From: Erythrobacter sp.
GTDB lineage: Bacteria; Pseudomonadota; Alphaproteobacteria; Sphingomonadales; Sphingomonadaceae
Assembly (NCBI GenBank): GCA_009993605.1
Contig: JAACTB010000007.1
Span: forward strand, 124,001 to 188,000
Direction: 5' to 3'
DNA: 64,000 nucleotides
The notes beneath the pieces are model-generated. The model was not told the DNA's origin and made no database searches. It was given only the letters and a program-made list of their open reading frames with translations. Positions 42,984 to 53,566 of this stretch are shown one piece after another. Position 1 is the first letter of the stretch. Each line of letters begins with the position of its first letter. The position numbers and the translations under genes are program-made.

Positions 42984-45308
42984 ATGCGTCAAAAGGAACT
43001 GAGGATCGCGCTGGTCTGCTATGGCGGGGTGAGCCTGGCGGTCTACATGCACGGCGTCACGAAGGAGCTGTGGCACCTCGCCCGCGCGAGCCGGGATGCC
43101 GAGAGCGTGCGGCCCGGCGCGGGGGGAAGCGCGCGCATCTATCGCCGCCTGATCGAACATATCCGCGACGATGCCGGACTGAAGCTGCGCGTCCTGCCCG
43201 ATATTCTGAGCGGGGCGAGCGCGGGCGGAATCAACGCGATTTTTCTCGCCCAGGCGGTGCATTCTGGTCAGTCGCTCGATCCCCTGACCGATCTCTGGCT
43301 GGAAAACGCCGATATCGACAAGCTGACCGACAAGGATGCGCGGCCCTTGTGGCGGTTCGCCAAGTTCTGGGCGCAGCCGATCGCCAGCTGGGTGCTCGAC
43401 CGGCCGGGCAATGCGGTGAGCGAAAGCGTCGCGCCCGAAACGCGCGAGGAGGTGCGGACCAAGGTTTCGCGCCTCATCCGGGGCCGCTGGTTCGAGCCGC
43501 CCTTCAGCGGCGCGGGGTTCTCCGACCTGCTCGAAAACGCCTTCGCGGCGATGGAGGCCGCACCGCTCGAACCGCCTTTGCTGCCTTCAGGCCACCCGCT
43601 CGACCTGTTCGTGACGGCGACCGATTTCCACGGCCATCTGTCGCTCTTGCGGCTGCATTCGCCCGCCGTGGTACAGGAAAGCGAACATCGGATGCCGATC
43701 GCCTTCCGTTCCCGCACGCCGGCGCAGGAGGGCAAAGGCCTGGCCAATACGATCGAGCTGGTTCTGGCGGCGCGCGCCACGGCGAGCTTTCCCGGCGCGT
43801 TCCCACCGCTGCGTCTTGAAGAGATCGACCAGCTGGCCACGCGCAGCGGACGCAGCTGGCCGGAACGCGAGGCCTTTCTCGAACGGATCATGCCGGTCCA
43901 TGTCCGTCAGAACACGGTTCAGAGCGTCTCGCTCATCGATGGATCGGTGCTGGTCAACAAGCCGTTCGAAGGCGCGATCGCCGCGCTTCAGGGCCGTCCG
44001 GCGCAGCGTGAGGTCGATCGGCGCTTCGTCTATGTCGATCCCCGGCCCGATCGGACGGGCTCCTCCGCGAACCCGGACCGGCAGCGCGACAGCAAGGTCG
44101 GCTTCTTCGCCGCCATCTTCGGATCGCTCTCCACCATCCCGCGCGAACAGCCGATCCGGGACAATCTGGAATCGCTCGAAGCGCAAAGCCGCGAAGCCAT
44201 GCGGCTGCGCCTCATCATCACGCGCCTGCGCCCCGAGGTCGAAGGCGCGGTCGAGACCCTGTTCGGGCGCACGCTGTTTTTCGACCGCCCGACGCCGAAG
44301 CGGCTCCAGGCATGGCGCCAGCGCGCACAACAGGCGGCGGCAGTGTCGGCGGGCTACACCTTTCAGGCCTATGCGCAGGCCAAAACCACGGCGATCGTGG
44401 CGCGCTTGGCGAAGCTGGTTCTGACCGCCACAAGCGAGCTCGACCTCGCCGGTCTCGAACCGATCGAACTCGCCCTGCGCGAGGAATTGTCGCGGCGCGG
44501 GCTGGATTCGCTCTCGGCGCCGGGCGGCGGAGCGCATGCGGACGCCATCGCCTTTTTCCGGGCGCACGATATCGGCTTCCGTATTCGGCGCCTGCGCCTG
44601 CTCGCGCGCAGGTTGGCGCGCGACTGGGAGGCAGACCCGGACATCGCCGACGATGCGTTGGAGCAGGCGCGCGAGGCGATCTACGCGATCATGGCGCTCT
44701 ATTTCGAACGCGAAGGCGGTGACGGGCTCGGAGACGATTTCAGGACGGCGAGCGAGAATGTCCTCTCCGATCCGGGCTCGGTTCTCGACCTGCTCGAAGA
44801 AAGGCGCGTTCTCCCGGAAGTCGACGACCGGGCCGAAGTCATGCTCGCCGATGCCTTGCAGGCGATGCCGAGCAATCTGAAGCGCCGGATGCTGCTGACC
44901 TATCTCGGCTTTCCCTATTACGACATCGCAACCTTGCCCCTGATGCGCAATCAGGACCTGACCGAATTCGATCCGGTCAAGGTCGATCGCATCTCGCCCG
45001 AAGATGCCACCGCGATCCGCGAAGGGGGGACCCAAGCAACCTTGCGCGGCACGGAGTTCTACAATTTCGGCGCTTTCTTCAGCCGCGCCTATCGCGAAAA
45101 CGATTACCTCTGGGGACGCCTGCATGGGGCGGAGAGAATGATCGACATCGTCTGTTCGACCCTCGACGAAGAACTGCCCCGCGCCACGCGCGACGAATTC
45201 AAGCGGGACGCCTTCCTCGCCATTCTCGACGAGGAAGGCGATGCGGGCCGCTGTTCGACCATGCTGCTGGAGCAATTGCGCAGCGAGGTGGCGGCGCGCC
45301 TGCCGTGA
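42984..45308 (+). CDS. Large patatin-like phospholipase-family protein
   Basis: I take ATG 42984 (MRQKELRIALVCYGG, 774 residues) because the frame upstream to 42936 lies in the radA 5' region. The patatin domain has the oxyanion segment VCYGGVSLAVYMHG, nucleophile S79 in LSGASAGGINA (GxSxG) and the catalytic D319 in SLIDGSVLVNKP. Residues after about 400 are a long, charged, helical region of unknown function, far beyond the roughly 300 residues of simple bacterial patatins; it fits the group annotated 'patatin-like protein' with DUF3376. Lipid acyl hydrolysis is inferred from the intact dyad. No secretion signal is visible, so it is probably cytoplasmic. Confidence 0.88.
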   Translation: MRQKELRIALVCYGGVSLAVYMHGVTKELWHLARASRDAESVRPGAGGSARIYRRLIEHIRDDAGLKLRVLPDILSGASAGGINAIFLAQAVHSGQSLDPLTDLWLENADIDKLTDKDARPLWRFAKFWAQPIASWVLDRPGNAVSESVAPETREEVRTKVSRLIRGRWFEPPFSGAGFSDLLENAFAAMEAAPLEPPLLPSGHPLDLFVTATDFHGHLSLLRLHSPAVVQESEHRMPIAFRSRTPAQEGKGLANTIELVLAARATASFPGAFPPLRLEEIDQLATRSGRSWPEREAFLERIMPVHVRQNTVQSVSLIDGSVLVNKPFEGAIAALQGRPAQREVDRRFVYVDPRPDRTGSSANPDRQRDSKVGFFAAIFGSLSTIPREQPIRDNLESLEAQSREAMRLRLIITRLRPEVEGAVETLFGRTLFFDRPTPKRLQAWRQRAQQAAAVSAGYTFQAYAQAKTTAIVARLAKLVLTATSELDLAGLEPIELALREELSRRGLDSLSAPGGGAHADAIAFFRAHDIGFRIRRLRLLARRLARDWEADPDIADDALEQAREAIYAIMALYFEREGGDGLGDDFRTASENVLSDPGSVLDLLEERRVLPEVDDRAEVMLADALQAMPSNLKRRMLLTYLGFPYYDIATLPLMRNQDLTEFDPVKVDRISPEDATAIREGGTQATLRGTEFYNFGAFFSRAYRENDYLWGRLHGAERMIDIVCSTLDEELPRATRDEFKRDAFLAILDEEGDAGRCSTMLLEQLRSEVAARLP

Positions 45309-45311
45309 CGA

Positions 45312-46424
45312 TCAGCCGCCCAGAACTTCCCTGATCTTGTCGAAGAAGCCGCGGCTTTCCGGGCATTCGTCACCCGTTTCCGTCTCGCGGAACTGTTCCA
45401 GCAGGGCCCGCTGTTCCTTGCTGAGCTTGGTCGGCGTTTCGACCAGGACTTCGACCACCAGATCGCCGCGCCCGCGCCCCTGCAAGACCGGCATTCCCGA
45501 TCCGCGCTGGCGCAATTGGCGGCCCGACTGGATGCCCGCCGGGATCGACAAGGTCACTGGCTTTCCGGCCAGGTCGGGTATTTCGATCTCCCCGCCCAAG
45601 GCAGCTTTGGTGAAGCTGATCGGGGCACGGGTCAGCAGGGTGGTGCCATCGCGCTCGAAAATGGGGTGCGGTTGGATGTGCAGAAAGATGTAGAGATCGC
45701 CCGCCGGGGCGCCGCGCGGGCCTGCCTCGCCCTTGCCCGAGAGGCGGATGCGCATGCCGGTATCGACACCGGGCGGGATTTCGACGTCGAGCTTCTGCGG
45801 CAAGTCCACCCGACCTTCGCCGCCGCAGCTGCGGCATGGGTCGGTGATGACCTCGCCGCGCCCGTGGCAATTGGGACAGGGGCGTTCGACAACGAAGAAG
45901 CCCTGCTTCGCGCGAACCTTGCCGATGCCGGAACACAGATTGCAGGTTCGCGCCCGCGTGCCGGGCCGCGCGCCGGTGCCGTGGCAATCGTCGCACGATT
46001 GCGAGACCTCGATCTCGATCTGGGTGTCCTTGCCGTGGAAAGCTTCTTCCAGGCTGATCTGCATATCGTAGCGAAGATCGGCGCCGCGACGCGCTTGCGT
46101 GCGTCCGCCGCCACCGAAGGCCTGGCCGAAGATCGTCTCGAAGATATCGCCGATATCCCCGAAATCGCCGCCCGCATGACCGCCGCCGCCCTGCTGGAAC
46201 GCGGCGTGACCATAGCGATCGTAAGCCGCGCGCTTCTGCGGATCCTTGAGGCAATCGTAGGCGACGCTGATCGCCTTGAATTTAGCCTCGCTCTCGCTGC
46301 ATCCCGGATTGCGATCCGGGTGGTGCTTCATCGCGAGCTTGCGATAGGCGGATTTGATCGTCCCCCCGTCCGCATCGCGCGAAACGCCGAGGATTTCGTA
46401 AAAGTCGATTTCGGTGGCTGACAT
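45312..46424 (-). CDS. dnaJ: Chaperone DnaJ
   Basis: The ATG at 46424 (MSATEIDFYEILG) gives 370 residues. The J domain has HPD at 35-37, a Gly-rich segment (GGGGHAGGDFGD) follows, and the zinc domain shows four CxxCxGxG repeats (CDDCHGTG, CNLCSGIG, CPNCHGRG, CRSCGGEG). It stimulates DnaK ATPase and delivers unfolded clients. It follows dnaK after 75 nt containing a strong hairpin, which may lower its expression relative to dnaK. It ends 3 nt from the convergent patatin-like gene. Confidence 0.97.
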   Translation of the reverse strand: MSATEIDFYEILGVSRDADGGTIKSAYRKLAMKHHPDRNPGCSESEAKFKAISVAYDCLKDPQKRAAYDRYGHAAFQQGGGGHAGGDFGDIGDIFETIFGQAFGGGGRTQARRGADLRYDMQISLEEAFHGKDTQIEIEVSQSCDDCHGTGARPGTRARTCNLCSGIGKVRAKQGFFVVERPCPNCHGRGEVITDPCRSCGGEGRVDLPQKLDVEIPPGVDTGMRIRLSGKGEAGPRGAPAGDLYIFLHIQPHPIFERDGTTLLTRAPISFTKAALGGEIEIPDLAGKPVTLSIPAGIQSGRQLRQRGSGMPVLQGRGRGDLVVEVLVETPTKLSKEQRALLEQFRETETGDECPESRGFFDKIREVLGG

Positions 46425-46435
46425 GTTTCCCCCGC

Positions 46436-46481
46436 CCGAAAAATCAACCGCCACCGGTGCGGGTGTGCACCGGTGGCGGTT
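46436..46481 (-). terminator. Attenuator-type terminator between dnaK and dnaJ
   Basis: A perfect 15-bp stem (46446-46460 with 46467-46481) with a 6-nt loop is followed, in the dnaK direction, by GATTTTTC. It lies right after dnaK and ahead of dnaJ. Partial read-through would set a DnaK-rich ratio. Confidence 0.75.
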
Positions 46482-46499
46482 CGTAGTTCATGAGACCGA

Positions 46500-48428
<1,929 letters not shown>

Positions 48429-48517
48429 GCTTTCCCCATTCAAGAAAACGGTTGTTGGACACCGCTCCGTCGGTTTCCCAAGAGGCGAAACCCATTGGCG
48501 GCTCGGGTGATGGAGGG

Positions 48518-48549
48518 GGATATAGGTGCGCGAAATCTTGGCACAAGGG
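48518..48549 (-). promoter_or_regulatory. Probable RpoH (sigma-32) promoter of dnaK
   Basis: Reading leftward, CCCTTGTG (-35, around 48541-48549) is followed after about 13-15 nt by ACCTATAT (-10, 48519-48526), close to the CTTGAAA / CCCCATNT heat-shock pattern. It lies about 90 nt before the dnaK ATG. No CIRCE operator (TTAGCACTC repeat) is seen nearby. Confidence 0.5.
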
Positions 48550-48596
48550 ACGCTCCCCGCTAGGACGATCGCGACAGAGACGAGAGGGATATCGCT

Positions 48597-49079
48597 ATGA
48601 AGAAGAGTGTTTTCGCCGCCCTGGTGCTGGCCGCCGCGCCCTTGGCTTTGGCAGCCTGTTCGGAAGCCGAGGCTCCCGCAGAGCAGAGCGATCCGAACGA
48701 GATCGCGGGCCTCACCGTCACCGATGCGCGCCTGATGCTGCCGCCCGTCGCTGGCAATCCGGCGGCGGTCTATTTCACCATCAAGAACGATGGCGACAAG
48801 AACATTGCCCTGCGCAGCGCCAGCGTGGAAGGCGCCGGTAGCGCGCAGCTCCACGACATGATGGAATACGATTTCGAAATGACCATGGGCGAAATGCCGC
48901 CGCTGATGCTGCAACCGGGCGACAGCGCCGTTTTCGAGCCGGGCGGCAAGCACGTTATGGTCTACGATCTCGGTCCCAACCTTGCCGAAGGCGGCACCGC
49001 TGAAGTGACTCTAACCGCGGCAGGTGGGCGCAACCACACCTTCCCTGCGCCGATCCAGGCAGCGGGCGAAGAGCGCTAG
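48597..49079 (+). CDS. Periplasmic PCu(A)C copper chaperone lipoprotein
   Basis: The 160-residue protein has a lipoprotein signal ([12 protein letters not shown], Cys21), then the PCu(A)C domain: [26 protein letters not shown] (given as the span about residues 40-65). The copper site pattern H-x-M...M...H-x-M is seen in [21 protein letters not shown] and [11 protein letters not shown]. PCu(A)C proteins carry Cu(I) to cytochrome c oxidase in the periplasm. It is divergent from dnaK; no oxidase or SCO gene is in the window. Confidence 0.92.
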   Translation: MKKSVFAALVLAAAPLALAACSEAEAPAEQSDPNEIAGLTVTDARLMLPPVAGNPAAVYFTIKNDGDKNIALRSASVEGAGSAQLHDMMEYDFEMTMGEMPPLMLQPGDSAVFEPGGKHVMVYDLGPNLAEGGTAEVTLTAAGGRNHTFPAPIQAAGEER

Positions 49080-49086
49080 GGCGCGC

Positions 49087-49091
49087 GGAGG
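49087..49091 (+). promoter_or_regulatory. Ribosome-binding site suggesting a non-ATG start for the next gene
   Basis: GGAGG lies 5 nt before a CTG at 49097 that is in frame with the HELTH gene annotated from GTG 49145. The frame between is open and encodes AHPVDLEAEAPPACPV. No ATG, GTG or TTG start in that interval has a comparable site, so a CTG start is possible. Confidence 0.35.
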
Positions 49092-49144
49092 CGGCGCTGG
49101 CGCATCCGGTCGATCTCGAAGCCGAAGCGCCGCCCGCCTGCCCC

Positions 49145-49624
49145 GTGGGCGGGGAGCGCGCACTGACGTCCGGCGAAAGGCGGATCGCGGCTTCCGTCTT
49201 CGGCACGGCGATCGACTATGACCGGGTGACGCTGAAACGTCGCAAATGGGCGTTCTTCCAGCCTCGCAAGACCACCATGGCCCCGCGCGGCCACATCCAT
49301 TTCCACCCCAGCGGCCCCTCCTATTGCGACGATTTCGCGCGCGAGAGCGTAATCCGTCAAGGGTTGCTGATCCACGAATTGACCCATGTCTGGCAAACCC
49401 AGACACGGGGCCAATGGTATCTCGTCACGCATCGGATGCCGTGGGCGCGCTACGATTACAGTCTCAAGCCGAGCTGGCCGCTGGATCGCTATGGGATCGA
49501 ACAGCAGGCCGAGATCGTGAAGCACGCTTTCTGGCTGAGGAACGGCGTGAAGCTGGCGGGTGCGCCCGATGTGTCGGCCTACGATCTTCTGGTGCGCTTC
49601 CCCGGGGCCGATCAGCGGAGCTGA
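49145..49624 (+). CDS. HELTH-motif protein, 'vgr-related' metallopeptidase-like
   Basis: From GTG 49145 the product has 159 residues. It contains HELTHVWQ (HExxH zinc-peptidase type), with conserved surroundings RGHIHFHPSGPSYCDDFA and YDYSLKPSWPLDRYGIEQQAEIV, where the later Glu residues could be the third ligand. Proteins of this kind are usually annotated 'vgr related protein' in sphingomonads; the true relation to type VI VgrG is doubtful and no T6SS gene is present. Peptidase activity is inferred only from the motif. The real start may be the CTG at 49097. It follows the copper chaperone gene on the same strand. Confidence 0.75.
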   Translation: MGGERALTSGERRIAASVFGTAIDYDRVTLKRRKWAFFQPRKTTMAPRGHIHFHPSGPSYCDDFARESVIRQGLLIHELTHVWQTQTRGQWYLVTHRMPWARYDYSLKPSWPLDRYGIEQQAEIVKHAFWLRNGVKLAGAPDVSAYDLLVRFPGADQRS

Positions 49625-49629
49625 TACGA

Positions 49630-49666
49630 AAACGGCCCGCTTCCCGTGGCAGGAAGCGAGCCGTTT
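49630..49666. terminator. Convergent intrinsic terminator
   Basis: AAACGGC-C-CGCTTCC pairs with GGAAGCG-A-GCCGTTT, 14 pairs with one mismatch, across the loop CGTGGCA. It is flanked by A-rich and TTT sequence, so it can serve both the HELTH gene and the convergent glycine-zipper gene. Confidence 0.8.
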
Positions 49667-49683
49667 CCACATAGAGGTAAAGA

Positions 49684-49977
49684 TCAGCGGCGCGGATCGA
49701 CCGGATAGCCTTGCGTGCCGAAGCAATCCTCGTCGAGATAGCCGTCGCGATCATAGCCGTCGCAACCGTCGTTCTTGTCCACGAAATAGCCGGCCAGCGC
49801 GCCGGCGGCGGCACCGGCCAGCGCGTAACGCGAGATATCGCCGCCGGTCACGGCAGCAATGCCCGCACCGATGGCCGCACCGCCAAGGCCGCCCTCCGCC
49901 GCATAATTCTCGGCACAGGCGCCGAGGCTCATGGTCGAAAGGGCGAGCGCGGGGGCGAGGATCATCTTGGCGTTCAT
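49684..49977 (-). CDS. Glycine-zipper lipoprotein, unknown function
   Basis: The 97-residue protein starts at ATG 49977 after AGGAGA; the longer frame to 50664 is antisense-type noise within the DUF885 gene. A lipoprotein signal ends LSTMSLGAC (Cys21). The centre is a glycine zipper, GGLGGAAIGAGIAAVTGG and ALAGAAAGALAGYFV, typical of outer-membrane-associated small proteins. The C-terminus is Asp/Tyr-rich (DGCDGYDRDGYLDEDC), with a Cys pair that could be disulfide-bonded or bind metal. No function is known. Confidence 0.8.
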   Translation of the reverse strand: MNAKMILAPALALSTMSLGACAENYAAEGGLGGAAIGAGIAAVTGGDISRYALAGAAAGALAGYFVDKNDGCDGYDRDGYLDEDCFGTQGYPVDPRR

Positions 49978-50054
49978 GTCGGTCTCTCCTGAATCCTGAA
50001 AGCTTCGGAAGGACCTACGCTTATTCGCATCGCTCGTTCCCGTCAGGGAGGCGC

Positions 50055-51809
50055 TCAATCGTAGGCGACGTTCGGCAATCCCTGACCGCCATCGGCGATA
50101 AAGGCGTCGATCCTGGCCTCCAGCACCGGCAGCGGAACCGACCCCAGCGCCAGCACGATATCGTGGAACTTGCGGATATCGAACGCCTCGCCCAATTCCG
50201 CCTCCGCCTTGGCGCGCACCCGGCGGATCGTCAGCTCGCCCAATTTGTAGGACAGCGCCTGACCCGGCCAGCTGATATAGCGATCGACCTCGGTCCCGAC
50301 CTCGTGCTGCGAAAGCGCAGTGCGACTGGCGAGGTAGTCGATCGCCTGTTCCCGGCTCCATCCGTAATGGTGGATCCCGGTATCGATCACGAGCCGCGCG
50401 GCGCGCCACATCTCGTAGCTCAACCGTCCGAAGCGCTCGTATGGCGTGCGGTAGATGCCCATCTCCTCGCCGAGATATTCGACGTAGAGCCCCCAGCCCT
50501 CGCCGAAGCCGGAGAAATAGGTCTGCCGACGGAAGGCCGGAGCCGCCTCGCGCTCCAGCGCCACCGCCGCCTGGAAACTGTGGCCGGGAATGCACTCGTG
50601 CAGCGTCAGCGCGGGGATGTTGTAGAGCGGACGCGAGGGGAGATCGTAGGTGTTCATCTGACACGCATCGAGCCCGCCCCGTCCTGCCGTGTAGAACGGC
50701 GCGATCGCAGGATCGACCGGGCGGATGGTGAAGCGACGGCGGGGCAGGAAGCCGAAATAGTCCGCGATCACGCCATCGACGCGCTTCGCGGCATAGGCCG
50801 ACACGCCCATCAATTCGTCGGGCGCGCGCGCTACGAATTGCGGATCGGTGCGCAGGAAGGTGACGAATTCGGGGAGACTGCCCTCAAATCCCGCTTCTGT
50901 CTTGACCGCCTCCATCTCGGCGGTGATCCGCGCCACCTCGTCGAGACCGATGCGGTGAATCTCCTCCGCCGTCAGGTCGAGCGTGGTGTATTCCTCGATC
51001 TGCTGCTGATAATAAGCGGGCCCGTCCGGCATGGCTTCGGCGGCAAGCGTAGTGCGGGTCTGCGGCAGATAATCCTCGCGGAAGAAGCGCAGGAAATCGG
51101 CAAAGGCGGGCGTGACCTTCTCGTCGATCACCGCGCGCCCTTCGTTGCGCAATCGCTCGCGCTCGGCGGCGGGGAAGCGATCGGGAATTTGTGCGAAGGC
51201 GGCCCAGAACGGGCTGTTTTCGGGGTCGTCGACGACATAGGCTTCGAGCGAGGCGTCGCGCCCCGTCAGAGTCACACGCGGGACTGAGAAGCCGCGTTCC
51301 AGCCCGGCGCGCGCATTCGCCTCCTGTTCGGAGAAATAGCGCGGAAGGTCGCCGAGCCACGCGATGTAGCGGTCGTATTCCTCGACGCTGCCAAGCGCGC
51401 TCCGCTCGGCGAGATAGCCCCAGAAATTGCTGTCGCTGTCGAACGGCATTTCCCATTCGCGAAAGCGCGCGTCACCGATCTCGGTTTCGAGCAGATGGCG
51501 CAGCACGGCGGCATCGATCGCGGCTTCAGGGGAAAGGTCTTGGTCATCCAGCGCATCGAGTTGCGCCAGAAAGCGCTCCGCCTGCGCGGCGCGCGCCCGA
51601 ATGGCCTCGGGTGTGACCGATGCGAGGTTCGATCCGCGCGACGTGGTGCCGTCCGCTTCGACGATGCGGCCCGACTGCTCGATCTGATAAGTGCGATAGG
51701 CTTCCGCCAGCGCATCGAGTTGCGCATCGGCACCCTCGTCCTGCGCCGCAAGCGGCATCGCAAGACAGGCAGCGACGAGGACCGCCGCTTTGACCATGGC
51801 CGTCCTCAT
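50055..51809 (-). CDS. DUF885-family exported metallopeptidase-like protein
   Basis: The 584-residue protein begins with a signal peptide (MVKAAVLVAACLAMPLAAQ). DUF885 proteins show a HECIPGH pattern, seen here in LTLHECIPGHSFQAAV, with the downstream EGWGLYVEYLGEEMG holding a further Glu; together they resemble a gluzincin zinc site. Members are presumed carboxypeptidases or similar, with few characterised. It stands on its own transcription side between the glycine-zipper gene and grpE, 23 nt after grpE in the same direction. Confidence 0.88.
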   Translation of the reverse strand: MRTAMVKAAVLVAACLAMPLAAQDEGADAQLDALAEAYRTYQIEQSGRIVEADGTTSRGSNLASVTPEAIRARAAQAERFLAQLDALDDQDLSPEAAIDAAVLRHLLETEIGDARFREWEMPFDSDSNFWGYLAERSALGSVEEYDRYIAWLGDLPRYFSEQEANARAGLERGFSVPRVTLTGRDASLEAYVVDDPENSPFWAAFAQIPDRFPAAERERLRNEGRAVIDEKVTPAFADFLRFFREDYLPQTRTTLAAEAMPDGPAYYQQQIEEYTTLDLTAEEIHRIGLDEVARITAEMEAVKTEAGFEGSLPEFVTFLRTDPQFVARAPDELMGVSAYAAKRVDGVIADYFGFLPRRRFTIRPVDPAIAPFYTAGRGGLDACQMNTYDLPSRPLYNIPALTLHECIPGHSFQAAVALEREAAPAFRRQTYFSGFGEGWGLYVEYLGEEMGIYRTPYERFGRLSYEMWRAARLVIDTGIHHYGWSREQAIDYLASRTALSQHEVGTEVDRYISWPGQALSYKLGELTIRRVRAKAEAELGEAFDIRKFHDIVLALGSVPLPVLEARIDAFIADGGQGLPNVAYD

Positions 51810-51832
51810 CGTCTTGTCCCCTCGTTCAGTAA

Positions 51833-52423
51833 TCAGCCGGGCTTCTTCGCCACGCCGACCATGGCGGGGCGCAACAGGCGATCCTTGATCATGTAACCGG
51901 CCTGCATTTCCTGAACGATCGTCCCCGGTTCGTGATCGTCGCTCGGAATTTCGATCATGGCCTGATGCTGGTTCGGATCGAGCGGCATTCCGGTCGACGC
52001 GATGCGGGTGATGCCGTGCTGGCCGAAAACCTTGTCGAGCTCGCGCTGGGTTGCCTCGATCCCGGCGATGAAACCTTTGAGCTTCTCATCCTCGCGCAGC
52101 GCCTCTGGCACGGACTGGACCGCGCGAGCGAGATTGTCCGATACGCTCAGAATGTCGCGCGCAAACCCGGTTGCAGCGTAGTTGCGAGCGTCTTGCACAT
52201 CCTTTTCGAGGCGGCGGCGCACGTTCTGCGTTTCCGCCTTGGCATAAAGAACGTCCTGCTTCGCCGTCTCAAGATCGCCGCGCAGAGCGGCCAGCGCGTC
52301 TTCGAGCGACTCCTCGACCGCGTCGTCCTCGTCTTCGCCATCGTCCCGGAACTGCTCCGGCACCCCGTCCAGTTCCTTCTCGACCGCTTCGTCGCGCGGT
52401 GCCTGTTCGTTATCTTCGATCAC
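51833..52423 (-). CDS. grpE: Nucleotide exchange factor GrpE
   Basis: The 196-residue protein has an acidic N-terminus, a long coiled-coil helix (ALAALRGDLETAKQDVLYAKAETQNVRRRLEKD as the span about residues 45-78) and the C-terminal beta domain (GTIVQEMQAGYMIKDRLLRPAMVGV), the GrpE signature. It releases ADP from DnaK. It is 18 nt downstream of hrcA, the classical hrcA-grpE pair, while dnaKJ lie apart at 45.3-48.4 kb. Confidence 0.96.
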   Translation of the reverse strand: MIEDNEQAPRDEAVEKELDGVPEQFRDDGEDEDDAVEESLEDALAALRGDLETAKQDVLYAKAETQNVRRRLEKDVQDARNYAATGFARDILSVSDNLARAVQSVPEALREDEKLKGFIAGIEATQRELDKVFGQHGITRIASTGMPLDPNQHQAMIEIPSDDHEPGTIVQEMQAGYMIKDRLLRPAMVGVAKKPG

Positions 52424-52441
52424 GCGGAAATACCCATATTG

Positions 52442-53482
52442 TCAGATGCGTTTGCCCAGCTGGCGGGCGGTGAAATCCACCATGGGGACCACGCGCGCGT
52501 AATTCAACCGAGTTGGCCCGATCACGCCCAGCACGCCCACGATCCGCCCCTCGCGGTCGCGATAGGGTGCGGCGATGACCGACGAGCCGGAGAGCGAGAA
52601 CAGGCGGTTCTCGCTTCCGATGAAGATGCGCGTCGCCTGCGCATCGCGCGCCTGTTCGAGGAGGGCCGCGACCGATTGCTTGCTTTCCAGATCGTCGATG
52701 AGCGAGCGGACGCGATCGATATCGCCAAGCGCGGTTTCGTCGAGCAGATTCGCCTGACCGCGCACGATCAGAACCGGGCGCTTGGCCCCATCCTCCGACC
52801 AGATCGCGAGCCCGCGCCGCACGAGGTCGCGGCTTGCGTCGTCCAGCGCGCTGCGACCGCCCGCGATCTCCTTGTCGATCAGCGCCGCAGCTTCGGCGAG
52901 TGTACGCCCGGCGGCGCGGCGCGTAAGGTAATTGCTCGCCTGTTCGAGCGAGGTGCCGAAGGATGCGGCGGGCAGCGGCAGGATGCGGTTTTCGACATGG
53001 CCGTCTTCTCCCACCAAGACCGCGAGGACGCGGTTGGCATCGATGGAGGCCAGCGAAATCTGCGCCAGCCGGTGCTCGCGACGGGGCACCATCACCATGC
53101 CCGCCGCCCCGGTCAGATCGGACAGAAGCGCGCTCGTTTCCTCCAGCGCCTGCTCGATCGGTCCCGGCTCCTCGATCCGCTGGCGGATGGCGGCGCGCTC
53201 GTGATCGGTGGGCTCGGCCACCTGCATCATCGCATCGACGAAGAGCCGCAACCCGCTATCGGTCGGCATCCGCCCCGCACTGGTGTGGGGCGCGGCGAGG
53301 AGGCCCCGCTGTTCGAGTTCGGCCAGCACCGACCGGATCGAGGCGGGCGAGAGATTTAGGCCGGAACCCCCCGCCAAGGTCTTCGACCCCACCGGCTGCC
53401 CACTTTCGAGATAGCCTTCCACGACAAGCCGGAAGATATCCCGCGCGCGGTCGGTCAATTCGGTGATGGGCGGCGTCGGCAT
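52442..53482 (-). CDS. hrcA: Heat-inducible transcription repressor HrcA
   Basis: The 346-residue repressor has an N-terminal winged helix ([31 protein letters not shown]) with recognition area [30 protein letters not shown], then the GAF-like and insertion domains. HrcA binds CIRCE operators, usually at groESL in alphaproteobacteria. I saw no CIRCE in front of hrcA or dnaK, so its target is probably outside the window. It is divergent from rph, with 84 nt shared; a weak TTGAGG-16-TAGATT could serve hrcA. Confidence 0.96.
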   Translation of the reverse strand: MPTPPITELTDRARDIFRLVVEGYLESGQPVGSKTLAGGSGLNLSPASIRSVLAELEQRGLLAAPHTSAGRMPTDSGLRLFVDAMMQVAEPTDHERAAIRQRIEEPGPIEQALEETSALLSDLTGAAGMVMVPRREHRLAQISLASIDANRVLAVLVGEDGHVENRILPLPAASFGTSLEQASNYLTRRAAGRTLAEAAALIDKEIAGGRSALDDASRDLVRRGLAIWSEDGAKRPVLIVRGQANLLDETALGDIDRVRSLIDDLESKQSVAALLEQARDAQATRIFIGSENRLFSLSGSSVIAAPYRDREGRIVGVLGVIGPTRLNYARVVPMVDFTARQLGKRI

Positions 53483-53566
53483 AGCATCAATCTAACCCAT
53501 CCCCTTGCGGCCTCAAGCCCCAAGCGGGTATCGGGCCCATCAAGTTTTCCCAATTCGGAGATTCCC

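Noticed and set aside
49145-49624. Type VI secretion component, suggested by the 'vgr-related' name
   Set aside because: No VgrG gp27/gp5 domain and no other T6SS gene; only an HExxH-type motif is visible.
53483-53566. CIRCE operator upstream of hrcA
   Set aside because: No TTAGCACTC/GAGTGCTAA arms were found in this gap or in front of dnaK.
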